From Faecousia sp. (GTDB taxonomy: Bacteria > Bacillota > Clostridia > Oscillospirales > Oscillospiraceae): 33,225 bases of DNA. Location of the stretch: positions 1 through 33,225 of the forward strand of contig JARIBV010000127.1 of the NCBI GenBank assembly GCA_029257335.1. Reading direction: 5' to 3'. The notes below the pieces were generated by a model. It was not told the origin of the DNA. It saw only the letters and a list, made by a program, of their open reading frames with translations, and did not search any database. The position numbers and the translations under genes were made by a program. This document shows, one piece after another, positions 23,464 to 32,154 of the stretch; position 1 is the stretch's first letter, and each line of letters starts with the position of its first letter.

Positions 23464-24576
23464 TCACCGTTGTTCTCGAAAAACTCTGCGGCACGCTTCC
23501 AGCAAAGCCCTGGTCTGTCTGGGGGTTGCATCGGGTCCAAAGCTCACCCGAATCGTCCCCGTATCCAGAGTCTTTGCGCTTTCGTGGGCCAAGGGCGCGC
23601 AGTGAAGTCCGGCCCGAAGACAGATTCCCTGCATGGCCAGCTTTTCCGTCACCGTCTCACAGTCCCCTATGGGAGGCAGAAAGGAGACGGTTCCCCCCTG
23701 ATGGGACCCGCAAAACACGGTCGCTCCTAAATCACGCAGTCCCTTCGCTGCTTTTTCTGCCTCTTGTGCTTCTCGTTCCGCAATTTTATTCAGGTTCTGT
23801 CCTTCCAGATACTTTAACGATGCACAAAGGCCGCAGATCCCAGGCAGGTTTAGCGTTCCCGCCTCCGCACGGTCCGGAAGCAGTTCCGGCATTTGCTGAT
23901 GATAGGACTGGCTGCCCGTTCCTCCCTGAATCAGAGGCTCCGGCAGCTGTGCGCAAAGCAGCAATCCGGTCCCCATAGGGCCCAGCAGCCCCTTATGCCC
24001 GGGCATGGCAATAAATGCCGCCCCCAAAGTCTCCAAATCCAGGGGCTGGCTGCCGGCCGACTGGGCTGCGTCTACTGCAAAGGGAACTCCATACTTTTTA
24101 CACAGCTCTGCCATATCCCGGATGGGAAGGATATACCCAAATACATTGGAAACATGGGTGAAAATCGCTGCCTTTGGTTTCTTTTTCAAGGCGTCTTCAA
24201 AAGATTGCAGCGTATCCGTCCAGGAAAAGAGGCGATTTCCCGCCGTCAGGATTTCACACCCCATATGGTGCAGTGGTCTTGTGACTGCGTTATGCTCAAA
24301 GCCCGAGATGACCACCCGATCTCCCGGGCTTACCAGTGTTCTGATGGCCATATTCAGGCCGTGGGTACAGTTCATTGTAAAAACTACCTGCTCAGGGTCA
24401 CAATGAAAGAGGCGCCCCGCCCGCTCCCGACAGCGAAACACCACATTGGATGCCTCCATGGCAGCAGGGTACCCTCCTCTTCCGGGATTTCCGCATTGGC
24501 GCAGGCCCCAGCTTACCGCCTCATATACACCCGGTGCTTTGTGCAGCGTAGTCGCTCCATTGTCCAGATAAATCAT
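23464..24576 (-). CDS. Class V aminotransferase-fold, cysteine desulfurase-like enzyme
   Basis: PLP enzyme of 370 aa. MIYLDNGATTLHKAP is the family's N-terminus; H95 (FEHNAV) stacks on the cofactor, D169 (AVDAAQSAG) and K195 (MPGHKG) hold it, and C326 (GLHCAPLAHE) is in the position of the sulfur-carrying Cys of group II (SufS-like) desulfurases. It belongs to the subgroup close to the EF2568-type enzymes that co-occur with selenium-related genes. The start overlaps the DUF3343 stop by 4 bases (ATGA). No IscU/SufU, tRNA-thiolation or SelD gene is adjacent, so the acceptor is unknown. It may mobilise sulfur or selenium for a labile selenium cofactor (inference). Confidence 0.88.
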   Translation of the reverse strand: MIYLDNGATTLHKAPGVYEAVSWGLRQCGNPGRGGYPAAMEASNVVFRCRERAGRLFHCDPEQVVFTMNCTHGLNMAIRTLVSPGDRVVISGFEHNAVTRPLHHMGCEILTAGNRLFSWTDTLQSFEDALKKKPKAAIFTHVSNVFGYILPIRDMAELCKKYGVPFAVDAAQSAGSQPLDLETLGAAFIAMPGHKGLLGPMGTGLLLCAQLPEPLIQGGTGSQSYHQQMPELLPDRAEAGTLNLPGICGLCASLKYLEGQNLNKIAEREAQEAEKAAKGLRDLGATVFCGSHQGGTVSFLPPIGDCETVTEKLAMQGICLRAGLHCAPLAHESAKTLDTGTIRVSFGPDATPRQTRALLEACRRVFREQR

Positions 24577-24827
24577 AGCACCTGTTCCTCCCAATTCCCG
24601 TCCGGGCCTCTGAGGTAGCACCCTTTAAACAGGATGTTGCTTTCCCTCAACAATTTCACTGCCTTCATACTGTCCCATTGGGATACGGTGAGACAATACC
24701 CGCATCCTTTTTCCTCCAGTATCCGAGGCGTTCTGCGCAGCTGGCAGCGAATTCCTGCTCGCTGGAGGGCAGACTGTCCTTTTTGCGCGTAAGTGATGGA
24801 TCGAAATGTGATATAAAATTCCTTCAT
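24573..24827 (-). CDS. DUF3343 protein, putative Se/S carrier-like
   Basis: 84-aa protein. The conserved core is GCGYCLTV (41-48) with C42 and C45, preceded by the pattern KEFYITFRSITYAQKGQ typical of DUF3343. Members are found next to YedF, SelD and the class V aminotransferase at 23464-24576 in anaerobes with selenium-dependent molybdenum hydroxylases, and have been suggested to act in handling selenium or sulfur. GGGAGG precedes the ATG. No biochemical function is proven. Translationally coupled to the desulfurase-like gene. Confidence 0.85.
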   Translation of the reverse strand: MKEFYITFRSITYAQKGQSALQRAGIRCQLRRTPRILEEKGCGYCLTVSQWDSMKAVKLLRESNILFKGCYLRGPDGNWEEQVL

Positions 24828-24854
24828 ATGGCAAAACCTCCCGGCTCAGCCTAT

Positions 24855-24871
24855 GAAAAAGGTCCTTTTTC
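24855..24871. promoter_or_regulatory. Palindrome upstream of the DUF3343 gene
   Basis: GAAAAAGG-T-CCTTTTTC, 8-bp arms around one base, 28 bases before the DUF3343 start codon and between it and the terminator of the XRE gene. No good -10/-35 pair was found, so an operator is only a possibility. Confidence 0.3.
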
Positions 24872-24888
24872 TGTTCCATGCAAAAAAA

Positions 24889-24919
24889 GAGGAACCGTAC
24901 CAAACAAGTACGATTCCTC
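24889..24919 (-). terminator. Terminator after the XRE/TPR regulator
   Basis: On the - strand GAGGAATCGTAC (24919-24908) pairs with GTACGGTTCCTC (24900-24889), one G-U pair, 7-nt loop, followed by seven T's. Confidence 0.85.
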
Positions 24920-24925
24920 CTGATT

Positions 24926-25960
24926 TTATTTCTGAATCATTGCCTCTAACCGTTTGACTTCCCGAACAATACTGTCCACAGCTTCTCCCTCTGTTGCCCA
25001 GTCTTCCTTTGTTATTTGCAGCATTTGTTGCTGCATTTCCAGGGCACCTTCCACATCCCCACGAATCAAGCAAATCTGAGAAACGGCATCTTCGCAGTCA
25101 ATGAATCTGGGCTTTGGACGAAGAGTCATTGCTTTTTTATAATACTCTATGGCTTCCTCATAGCGGCAGAGTTTTGCCATAATGTCACCATACTCCGCCC
25201 ATACAACCCACTTTTCAGGGCTGTGCTGGGTCATCTTCTGCCACCAATCCAAGGCCTGGGGCAGATTGCATTCCGCCTTGCAGATATATCCCATGTACAT
25301 CTCATAGTGGTAGGAATATTCTACATCTTTCATACGTTCAGCATAGGCTCTTGCTTCTTCCGTGCGATTGTCTGCAATCAGCAGGTCCAGCAGCCAAAAA
25401 TAGTTGCGGATGTCCTCTGGATGTGCTTCCACAACCTCTTGGTAAAACGCAATCAGTTCATAGTGGTTCACCATGTTCCAATCCTGGTACGGCCCATTTT
25501 CCGCATCAAAGATGGCATTCTGGGCCTCCTTCTTTCCGGGAATCCGTTGTAATGCTTCCCTGGCCAGAGGCTTTGCCAATTGGTGGTATTCCTTTGCCCG
25601 TTTGTTGTAGAGCATAGCCAGCAGCAAGGTTGCCTGCGCTCCCATGGACTCTCTGTTCTGGCAATCCTTTAGAAAACGCTCACTTTGCCGAAAATCTCCT
25701 TCAGACAGGACCCGAACCTCTTCAATCATGCGTTCCACCCGTTCCATCCGACACTCATCGGTCATAGCAAACAGTTCATCAATGGTCACACCAAAAATCA
25801 TCGACAAATCCGGCAGCAGCTGAATGTCCGGCATATTAGCTCCGCTTTCCCATTTGGATACCGCCTGTGCAGAACCCCCCAGTTGCTGAGCCAGCTGCTC
25901 CTGTGTCATGGATTTGCCCTGACGCAAGGTTTTGATCTTTGCTCCAATATCAATATTCAT
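24926..25960 (-). CDS. XRE-family regulator with TPR-like C-terminal region
   Basis: 344 aa. An N-terminal Cro/C1-type HTH (about 7-61: KIKTLRQGKSMTQEQLAQQLGGSAQAVSKWESG) is followed by a long helical region with tetratricopeptide-like pairs, such as WVVWAEYGDIMAKLCRYEEAIEYYKKAMTLRPK near 260-292. This form resembles regulators that bind a peptide or protein partner through the TPR part. Neighbours do not reveal the target; it stands alone with its own terminator. A weak -10 TACAAT lies on the - strand at 25997-25992 without a clear -35. Confidence 0.88.
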   Translation of the reverse strand: MNIDIGAKIKTLRQGKSMTQEQLAQQLGGSAQAVSKWESGANMPDIQLLPDLSMIFGVTIDELFAMTDECRMERVERMIEEVRVLSEGDFRQSERFLKDCQNRESMGAQATLLLAMLYNKRAKEYHQLAKPLAREALQRIPGKKEAQNAIFDAENGPYQDWNMVNHYELIAFYQEVVEAHPEDIRNYFWLLDLLIADNRTEEARAYAERMKDVEYSYHYEMYMGYICKAECNLPQALDWWQKMTQHSPEKWVVWAEYGDIMAKLCRYEEAIEYYKKAMTLRPKPRFIDCEDAVSQICLIRGDVEGALEMQQQMLQITKEDWATEGEAVDSIVREVKRLEAMIQK

Positions 25961-26111
25961 TTTTGATTCTTCCTTATTTTGTGGTACCTATATTGTATCA
26001 GAGCAGCATTTCAAATCCTATGACCGGTAAATTGATTCTGACTTGACAGTTTGTTGAATCGGATCGGACTGTGCGAAAAATTCAGGCACATCAAAATTCC
26101 CCATAGAGCCA

Positions 26112-26143
26112 TTTGGCCACCTTCCTTGCGGAGGGCGGCCAAA
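26112..26143. repeat. Inverted repeat after ispF
   Basis: TTTGGCCACCTTCC (26112-26125) pairs with GGAGGGCGGCCAAA (26130-26143) with two G-U type mismatches and a 4-nt loop. It starts 19 bases after the ispF stop. The T-run expected of a terminator is missing on the - strand, so it is either a weak terminator or a stabilising hairpin. Confidence 0.5.
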
Positions 26144-26161
26144 CAATCGTCTCATTTTCAC

Positions 26162-26635
26162 TTATCTCCGTTCCAGCAGACACACTGCATGGCAGGACAT
26201 TCCCCTGCCCTCTCCTGTAAAGCCCAGCCGTTCTTCTGTGGTGGCTTTTATATTGATACGGTCCGTGTCCGTTTCCAAATCCCGCGCGATATTTTCCACC
26301 ATCTGGGGCAGATAGGAGGCCAGCTTGGGGGCCTGGGCAATCATGGTCACATCCAGATTTCCCAGCTCATACCCTGCCTCTTTCAAAAGACCGTGGACAT
26401 GGCGCAGAAGCACTCTGGAATCAATGTTGTGATATGCCTGATCGGTATCCGGAAAGTGCTTTCCAATATCGCCCATACCGGCAGCTCCCAGAAGGGCATC
26501 CATCACCGCATGGAGCAGCACATCTGCATCCGAGTGTCCGTCCAGTCCTCTTTCGTATGGAATTTCCACACCGCCTAAAATCAGCTTTCGGCCCTCGGTC
26601 AGCCGGTGCACATCATATCCGTGTCCAATTCTCAT
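26162..26635 (-). CDS. ispF: 2-C-methyl-D-erythritol 2,4-cyclodiphosphate synthase
   Basis: Fifth step of the MEP isoprenoid pathway. 157 aa, usual length. Metal ligands D8 and H10 (GYDVHRL) and H42 (LLHAVMDA), and the GHSDADVL signature (33-40). Overlaps the ispD stop by 4 bases. IspD and IspF are separate here, not fused as in some bacteria. Confidence 0.97.
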   Translation of the reverse strand: MRIGHGYDVHRLTEGRKLILGGVEIPYERGLDGHSDADVLLHAVMDALLGAAGMGDIGKHFPDTDQAYHNIDSRVLLRHVHGLLKEAGYELGNLDVTMIAQAPKLASYLPQMVENIARDLETDTDRINIKATTEERLGFTGEGRGMSCHAVCLLERR

Positions 26636-27357
26636 GCCTGTTCCTCCCGCAAAAGCTCCCTGGCCAGGAGCAGATCCAACTGTGTTGTCACCTTAAAATT
26701 CCGTTCATCCCCCTGCACCAGCTTCACTCGCATTCCCAGACGCTCCACCGCGGAGCAGTCGTCTGTAATGGGGGCCTCCTCTGCAATGGCCTTGGACAGG
26801 GCGCCGCGCAGCATATCATAATCAAAGACCTGAGGAGTCTGTACCGCCCGCAGGGCAGCCCGATTCGGCGTCTTGACCACAAATCCATCTGTTTCTATTT
26901 CTTTGATGGTGTCCTTCACTTCAAGGGCAGGGGCGGCCGCACCAAAGCTATGGGCGGCGCGAACCACCCGGTCAATGAGCGCAGGTGTCACTAACGGTCT
27001 GGCTCCATCGGCAACCGCTGCCAGCTCCATGCCCTTGCTGAGACCGTTCAGCCCTTGATTCACAGAGTCCACCCGATTGTCACCACCGGCAACTACCTTT
27101 GTCACTTTGGTAAACCCGGCCTTTTTGCACAGGGTTTCCACGGGAAGAATCAAGTCCTGCCGGGTCACCACCACAATTTCCTTGATTACAGGCGCTTCCT
27201 GAAAGGCCTGCATGGTGTGTACAATCAGAGGCTTTCCGCCCAGGTCTGCCATGATTTTATCCACACCCCCCATACGGCGTGCACAGCCTGCTGCCACAAT
27301 CACTGCCCCGCAGGACTTACAGGGAATGATCTTTCTGCTCAATTCACAGATGCCCAT
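26632..27357 (-). CDS. ispD: 2-C-methyl-D-erythritol 4-phosphate cytidylyltransferase
   Basis: Third step of the MEP pathway: joins CMP to MEP. 241 aa. The nucleotide-binding loop is [18 protein letters not shown] (family pattern AAGxGxRMG then K), with a Cys where Gly is common; downstream DGARPLVTP and [14 protein letters not shown] are conserved. A short N-terminal extension ([17 protein letters not shown]) adds two further cysteines. The start at 27357 follows AAGGAGGT; the frame continues upstream into murD without conserved sequence. Coupled to ispF downstream. Confidence 0.93.
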   Translation of the reverse strand: MGICELSRKIIPCKSCGAVIVAAGCARRMGGVDKIMADLGGKPLIVHTMQAFQEAPVIKEIVVVTRQDLILPVETLCKKAGFTKVTKVVAGGDNRVDSVNQGLNGLSKGMELAAVADGARPLVTPALIDRVVRAAHSFGAAAPALEVKDTIKEIETDGFVVKTPNRAALRAVQTPQVFDYDMLRGALSKAIAEEAPITDDCSAVERLGMRVKLVQGDERNFKVTTQLDLLLARELLREEQA

Positions 27358-27367
27358 AGATACCTCC

Positions 27368-28738
27368 TTACAGGTTGTGAACCAAATCTTTAAAGTGACG
27401 GCCTCGAACCATGAAGTTCTTGAACTTGTCAAAGGCCGCACTGGCAGGAGACAGCAAAACCACATCTCCCTCCGCAGCGCCCTGCGCCGCAGCAAAGACT
27501 GCCTCATCAAAGTCCGCAATGGAGAGGATTTCCGGAGCGTTTATCCGATACGCTTCGCAGCTCTCCACCGCCTGACGAATCTTTTCGCCGGTGGCCCCGG
27601 TCACGATCAGTCTTTTTACATGGCGGCAAATCTCCGGCCCTAACACATCATAGGGAATGTGCTTATCGTAACCACCTGCAATAAGAATGACCCGCTCCTG
27701 AAAGCTTCTGAGTCCCGCAATGGTACGGCTGGGGCTGGAAGCAATGGAGTCATTGTAATAGCGCACCCCGTCTTTCACCCGCACCAGTTCAATGCGGTGT
27801 TCCACACCGCCAAAGCTCTTTGCCACCTGCCGGATCGCCTCTTTTGGTACCAGGCCTTGCAAGGCCGCAATGGCTGCCATATAGTTTTCCACATTGTGGA
27901 TTCCCGGCAGAAGGATGTCCTTCTGCTCCAGTATCCGTTCCCCGTTTGCCCAGATGATGCCGTCTTCCAGAAATACCTGGGCTTTATTTTGTCTGGAGAA
28001 AAATCGCACCGTTCCGGGAACCTCATCTGCAAATCCCCTAGTAATTTCGTTGTCCAGATTTAAGACGGTCACATCATCTTTCTTCTGAAACGCAAACACA
28101 TGTTTCTTTGCCTGCACATACTCCGCCATGTCCTTGTGGACATCCAGATGGTTGGGCGCCAGGTTGGTCACCACTGCGATCTGTGCGCTTCGGCGCATAT
28201 CCATCAGCTGGAAGGAGCTCAGCTCCACCACGGCCCAGTCCTCTGTTCCCATCTGCTCCACGCTTGGCAGAAGTGGGGTACCGATATTGCCCCCCAAGTG
28301 GACGGTTTTTCCCGCTGCTTTCAGAATCTCAGCGATCAGAGTAGTGGTAGTGGTCTTTCCATCGGAGCCGGTAACCGCAATGATTGGGCAGGGGCAACAC
28401 TCAAAAAAAATCTCCATTTCAGAGGTGATCTCTGCCCCCTGCTCCCGCAGTGCCACCAAAGCCGGGGTATCCGGGTGCATACCGGGCGTGCGAAACACCA
28501 CATCCGCCTGCAAATCCTCTAAGTATCCGGGGCCGACTTTCAAAGTCAATCCCTGCCGCTCCAGCTCCAGGACTTCCTCATCCAGACCCTCTCTGGGGGT
28601 CCTGTCACAGCCAATGACATGGCAGCCGGCAGCCAGCAGCATTCTGGCCAGAGGACGATTGCTGACCCCCAGGCCCAGAACTGCAATGGTCCTTTCCCGC
28701 CAGTGTTTCTTATAGGAATCCAATATAAGATTGGTCAT
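27368..28738 (-). CDS. murD: UDP-N-acetylmuramoyl-L-alanine--D-glutamate ligase
   Basis: Adds D-Glu to the peptidoglycan precursor in the cytoplasm using ATP. 456 aa. N-terminal Rossmann-like UDP-binding domain, the central ATP loop GSDGKTTT (124-131), and the C-terminal SPASAAFDKFKNFMVRGRHF typical of MurD. GAGGAG precedes the ATG. First gene of a murD-ispD-ispF operon; joining of wall-precursor and isoprenoid (undecaprenyl carrier) synthesis makes metabolic sense. Confidence 0.97.
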   Translation of the reverse strand: MTNLILDSYKKHWRERTIAVLGLGVSNRPLARMLLAAGCHVIGCDRTPREGLDEEVLELERQGLTLKVGPGYLEDLQADVVFRTPGMHPDTPALVALREQGAEITSEMEIFFECCPCPIIAVTGSDGKTTTTTLIAEILKAAGKTVHLGGNIGTPLLPSVEQMGTEDWAVVELSSFQLMDMRRSAQIAVVTNLAPNHLDVHKDMAEYVQAKKHVFAFQKKDDVTVLNLDNEITRGFADEVPGTVRFFSRQNKAQVFLEDGIIWANGERILEQKDILLPGIHNVENYMAAIAALQGLVPKEAIRQVAKSFGGVEHRIELVRVKDGVRYYNDSIASSPSRTIAGLRSFQERVILIAGGYDKHIPYDVLGPEICRHVKRLIVTGATGEKIRQAVESCEAYRINAPEILSIADFDEAVFAAAQGAAEGDVVLLSPASAAFDKFKNFMVRGRHFKDLVHNL

Positions 28739-28781
28739 AATTACTCCTCAATTCTGCGTAAATTCGCATTTGGTTGGCTAT

Positions 28782-28810
28782 AGTATACCCCTTTTCCTTG
28801 TCTATTGCAA
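28782..28810 (-). promoter_or_regulatory. Promoter of murD-ispD-ispF
   Basis: On the - strand: TTGCAA (28810-28805), 17-bp spacer, TATACT (28787-28782). Divergent from the rnpB promoter 40 bases away. Confidence 0.7.
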
Positions 28811-28849
28811 GAAGTACCGGGAAATGTTTCCACAAAACCGAATTTGAAT

Positions 28850-28878
28850 TTGACAATTCCGGCTTTATCCGTTACAAT
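28850..28878 (+). promoter_or_regulatory. Promoter of rnpB
   Basis: TTGACA (28850-28855), 17-bp spacer, TACAAT (28873-28878); the predicted start falls at about 28885, where the RNA's P1 helix begins. Confidence 0.85.
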
Positions 28879-28884
28879 AGAGCG

Positions 28885-29235
28885 GCGACCAGGTTGGACA
28901 GCCGCGGGGGGAAGCCGAAAGGCTCCCCGTGAGGAAAGTCCGGGCTCCGCAGGGCAAGGATAACGGGTAACGCCCGCCGGGGGTGACCCTAGGACAAGTG
29001 CAACAGAGAGATACCGCCGAACTTCTTCGGAAGCTCGGTAAGGGTGAAAAGGCGCGGTAAGAGCGCACCCGCCCCATGGAGACATCGGGGTGCTGTAAAC
29101 TCTATCCGGAGCAACACCGTGTGTGGGACAATAGGCTTGCCCGGCCGTCCCCAAGAGGTGGCTTGATCCCAGGAGCAATCCTGGGGCTAGATAGATGGCT
29201 GTCAAAACAGAACCCGGCTTATAGACCTGTGTCGT
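28885..29235 (+). ncRNA. rnpB: RNase P RNA, bacterial class A type
   Basis: Catalytic RNA that cuts the 5' leader from tRNA precursors. The universally conserved core is visible: GAGGAAAGTCCGGGCTCC near 28931, ACAAGTGCAACAGAGA near 28994, and near the 3' end ACAGAACCCGGCTTATAG, which pairs with the 5' part. The 5' end (CGACCAGG) and 3' end (CCTGTGTCG) form the P1 helix. Length about 350 nt is typical. The ends are inferred from P1 and the promoter and could shift by a few bases. Confidence 0.97.
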
Positions 29236-29256
29236 ATCTACTTTCAAAAGTAGGAT

Positions 29257-29291
29257 AAAAGTGGCTGTTGCTCCTGCAACGGCCACTTTTT
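29257..29291 (+). terminator. Terminator of rnpB
   Basis: AAAAGTGGCTGTTG (29257-29270) pairs with 29277-29290 with one G-U pair and a 6-nt loop, ending in a T-run. Confidence 0.88.
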
Positions 29292-29386
29292 CCTGCCGCA
29301 TTTTTCCATTTCACAAGTTTCAATTCTCCACTCCCCTGCCCCTTTGCAAATCTTTTCGGATTTTTAACCAAAAAAATGAAATACCC

Positions 29387-29416
29387 TTGCCATATCCTGT
29401 GAAAATAGGATATAAT
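29387..29416 (+). promoter_or_regulatory. Promoter of the asparaginase gene with a palindrome in the spacer
   Basis: TTGCCA (29387-29392), 18-bp spacer, TATAAT (29411-29416). A perfect inverted repeat ATATCCT-N8-AGGATAT (29392-29413) runs from the -35 into the -10 and could bind a repressor. Confidence 0.65.
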
Positions 29417-29452
29417 CCAAAGAGAGTGAACAACTAGGAGGGAACGCGCCTT

Positions 29453-30457
29453 ATGAATCATACAGACAAGAAGCATATCCTTCTCATTACCACCGGTGGT
29501 ACCATTGCATCTGTCCCCGGAGGCGAAGGTCTGGAGCCGCGCCGCAGCGATGTGATGGAACGAGAACTGAATCAGCTCCGCACCTATTATGACATCACCG
29601 TTCAGGACCTCATGTGCCTGGACTCATCCAACATCCAGCCGGAAGAGTGGGTCATCATCGCCCGGGCTATTTTTGACGCCCGAGGCCACTATGACGGAAT
29701 TGTCGTATCCCACGGCACCGATACGATGGCCTATACCTCTTCTATGGTCACCTTTATGCTGGAAAACATCGATCTTCCTGTGGTTTTTACCGGATCTCAG
29801 CTTCCTCTGGCTGATTTCCTGTCAGATGCTCCCAATAATCTGCGAGCCGCTTTTGCCATGGCAGCTGCCGGTGCCCCCGGTGTATTTCTGGCCTTTGACC
29901 GGAAGATCATGCGCGGCTGCCGGGCCGTAAAGGTCCGTGCTTCCGGCTTCAACGCCTTTGAAAGCATCAACAGCCAGTATGTGGGCATTGTTACCGCCCT
30001 AGGCCTGAATCTCAATCAGGATATGCTGCCTGCGCTCAAAGGTCCTGCTGCACTGCGCACCAAAGCCAGTAATCGGGTATTTCTCCTGCGACTGACCCCC
30101 GGGCTGGACTCTGCCATTTTTGACACTCTGGTGGATATGGGCTACCGTGGCATTGTATTGGAAGCCTTCGGCCTGGGTGGAATGAATTTCCTTCACGATG
30201 TGCCCGGCCACGGCATCCGCGGTGCCGTGGAAAACGGCGTCAGCGTGGTGGTGTGTTCTCAGTGCTTGTACGACAGCAGTAATTTGAATGTGTATCAGGT
30301 GGGCAAAAAGCTTCTGGACATGGGGGTCATTCAGGGCGGCGATATGACAACGGAAGCCGCTATGACAAAACTCATGTGGGCTTTGGGGCAGGATTATACA
30401 CAGGATGAAATTCGCAGCCTCTTTGCTACCAGCCTTGCTGGGGAAATCACACTCTAA
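29453..30457 (+). CDS. ansA: Asparaginase (type I, cytoplasmic)
   Basis: Hydrolyses L-asparagine to aspartate and ammonia. 334 aa. The first catalytic Thr is T17 in TTGGTIAS; the second site is T90-D91 in SHGTDTMAYTS, with a Lys in the RAVKVRASGFNAFES segment. No signal peptide, so it acts in the cytoplasm, as type I enzymes do. GGAGGG precedes the ATG. The gene is followed 23 bases later by a pyrophosphatase gene, so both are probably on one mRNA. Glutaminase side activity cannot be judged. Confidence 0.94.
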   Translation: MNHTDKKHILLITTGGTIASVPGGEGLEPRRSDVMERELNQLRTYYDITVQDLMCLDSSNIQPEEWVIIARAIFDARGHYDGIVVSHGTDTMAYTSSMVTFMLENIDLPVVFTGSQLPLADFLSDAPNNLRAAFAMAAAGAPGVFLAFDRKIMRGCRAVKVRASGFNAFESINSQYVGIVTALGLNLNQDMLPALKGPAALRTKASNRVFLLRLTPGLDSAIFDTLVDMGYRGIVLEAFGLGGMNFLHDVPGHGIRGAVENGVSVVVCSQCLYDSSNLNVYQVGKKLLDMGVIQGGDMTTEAAMTKLMWALGQDYTQDEIRSLFATSLAGEITL

Positions 30458-30480
30458 GCACTCTCTGAAAGGAGTTTTTT

Positions 30481-32097
30481 ATGGATCCTATTTATGTAAC
30501 CGGACACCGAAACCCGGATACAGACTCCATTGTTTCCGCTATGGCCTATGCCGCTCTGAGAAACACGCTGGGTGACCGGGAGTATCAGGCCGCCCGGCTG
30601 GGACACATCAGTGATGAAACACAGTTGGTTTTGGACCGGTTTGGTTTCCGGCCGCCTCAGCTGATTTCTTCCATGTACACCCAGGTGCAGGATTTGGAGT
30701 ACGACACTCCTCCTGCCTTAGGGGCAGCCGTCACGGTCAACAGAGCCTGGAGCGTATTGCAGGCAAACGGAAACCTGCCGGGAATCCCCGTTGCCAATGA
30801 CGACGGAACCCTCTATGGCATGCTGATGCCGGAGGACATTGCCCAGTATGACATGCAAACCATCTACACGCCCCAGCTGGAGCAGGTCCCTGTCTTTAAC
30901 CTGCTGAGCGTGCTGGAAGGCAAGCTTCTGAACGACGCAGAGGACTCCGTGGATCATATTTCCGGTGAGGTGGTCATAGCGCTTCCCCAGAGCCGAGAGG
31001 GTCTGTTGTTTTCCAAAACAGATTCCGTGGTCATCTGCGGCAACCAGCCGGACCTTATCCGCCGTGCCCTGGAACTGAATGTAAACTGCCTGATCCTGTG
31101 TCAGACTGAGTTGCCGGAGGATCTGCGGAAGCTTGAGACTACAACCTGTATCATCTCCACCCCCTTCGATGCATACCGCGCCGTCCGGCTCATTTACCAC
31201 TCCACACCGATTGGACGAATTTGCCGCCGGGAGAATCTGGTGACCTTCCATCTGGGGGATCTTGTGGACGATGTAAAGGAAATCGTTCTGAAGGAACGGG
31301 CACCCTGCTACCCGATTCTGGACACGGATAACAAGATTGTTGGCCTTCTATATCAGAATCACCTGCTGCGTCCTCGCAGAAAGCGTGTGGTGCTGGTGGA
31401 TCACAATGAAAAGGCACAGTCTGTTCCCGGTCTGGAAGAAGCTCAGATTCTGGAAATCATCGACCATCACCGTCTGGCTGATATTCAGACCACCAACCCC
31501 ATTTACTTCCGCAATGAACCGGTAGGCTCTACCACCACCATTGTTGCCGGCATGTTCCAGGAGCGTGGACTGATGCCGTCGGAAAAAATGGCCGGTCTCA
31601 TGGCCGCTGCCATCGTTTCTGATACCGTCATGTTTAAGTCTCCAACCTGTACAGAAAAGGATCGGCGGATGGCTGCCCGGATGGCACGAATTGCAAAAGA
31701 GTCATTGGAAGATCTGGGAAAAGCCATTTTCTCTGCTTCTGCCGGGGAAGATCGTCCTGTGGAAGATCTTCTGTTTACCGACTTCAAGGAATTCCACATC
31801 GCAGGCCATTTCTTTGGCGTTAGTCAGATTACCTGTGTGGATTCTCCCCATTTGCTTTCTCGGAAAGACGAATTCCTTACCCTCATGGAATCTACCATGA
31901 AAAAGCGTGGCTACAGCATGATGCTGCTAATGCTCACTGATGTGCTTCTGGAAGGCACACAGCTTATTTACCTTGGCGATGAAGAAACCATCCGCCAGGC
32001 TTTGGGGGCAGATGTCCGGGGAAACGAAGTGTTTCTGCCAAAAGTTATGTCCCGAAAAAAGCAAATTATTCCTATGCTCACCGCCCTCTGGGGTTAA
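30481..32097 (+). CDS. Family II Mn-dependent inorganic pyrophosphatase with CBS/DRTGG regulatory insert
   Basis: Hydrolyses pyrophosphate, pulling biosynthetic reactions forward. 538 aa, against about 310 for family II enzymes without the insert. The DHH part: GHRNPDTDS (8-16), D307-H-N, D328-H-H and the C-terminal SRKKQ (524-528) that binds phosphate. Between about 65 and 300 is the regulatory insert: CBS half (IPVANDDGTLYGML), a DRTGG-like domain, and a second CBS half (YPILDTDNKIVGLL). In such enzymes AMP/ADP inhibit, and ATP or diadenosine polyphosphates activate. AAAGGAG precedes the ATG. Probably co-transcribed with asparaginase; a terminator follows. Confidence 0.94.
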   Translation: MDPIYVTGHRNPDTDSIVSAMAYAALRNTLGDREYQAARLGHISDETQLVLDRFGFRPPQLISSMYTQVQDLEYDTPPALGAAVTVNRAWSVLQANGNLPGIPVANDDGTLYGMLMPEDIAQYDMQTIYTPQLEQVPVFNLLSVLEGKLLNDAEDSVDHISGEVVIALPQSREGLLFSKTDSVVICGNQPDLIRRALELNVNCLILCQTELPEDLRKLETTTCIISTPFDAYRAVRLIYHSTPIGRICRRENLVTFHLGDLVDDVKEIVLKERAPCYPILDTDNKIVGLLYQNHLLRPRRKRVVLVDHNEKAQSVPGLEEAQILEIIDHHRLADIQTTNPIYFRNEPVGSTTTIVAGMFQERGLMPSEKMAGLMAAAIVSDTVMFKSPTCTEKDRRMAARMARIAKESLEDLGKAIFSASAGEDRPVEDLLFTDFKEFHIAGHFFGVSQITCVDSPHLLSRKDEFLTLMESTMKKRGYSMMLLMLTDVLLEGTQLIYLGDEETIRQALGADVRGNEVFLPKVMSRKKQIIPMLTALWG

Positions 32098-32102
32098 ACA
32101 TC

Positions 32103-32142
32103 ATGGTGCTGTCCTTCAAAAACGGGACAGCACCATTTCTTT
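32103..32142 (+). terminator. Terminator after the pyrophosphatase gene
   Basis: ATGGTGCTGTCC (32103-32114) pairs perfectly with GGACAGCACCAT (32125-32136), 10-nt loop, followed by TTCTTT. Confidence 0.85.
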
Positions 32143-32154
32143 ATATACTGCAAG

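Noticed and set aside
28741..29301. 186-codon open frame opposite rnpB
   Set aside because: The region is unmistakably RNase P RNA on the + strand; such frames opposite rnpB are common database errors.
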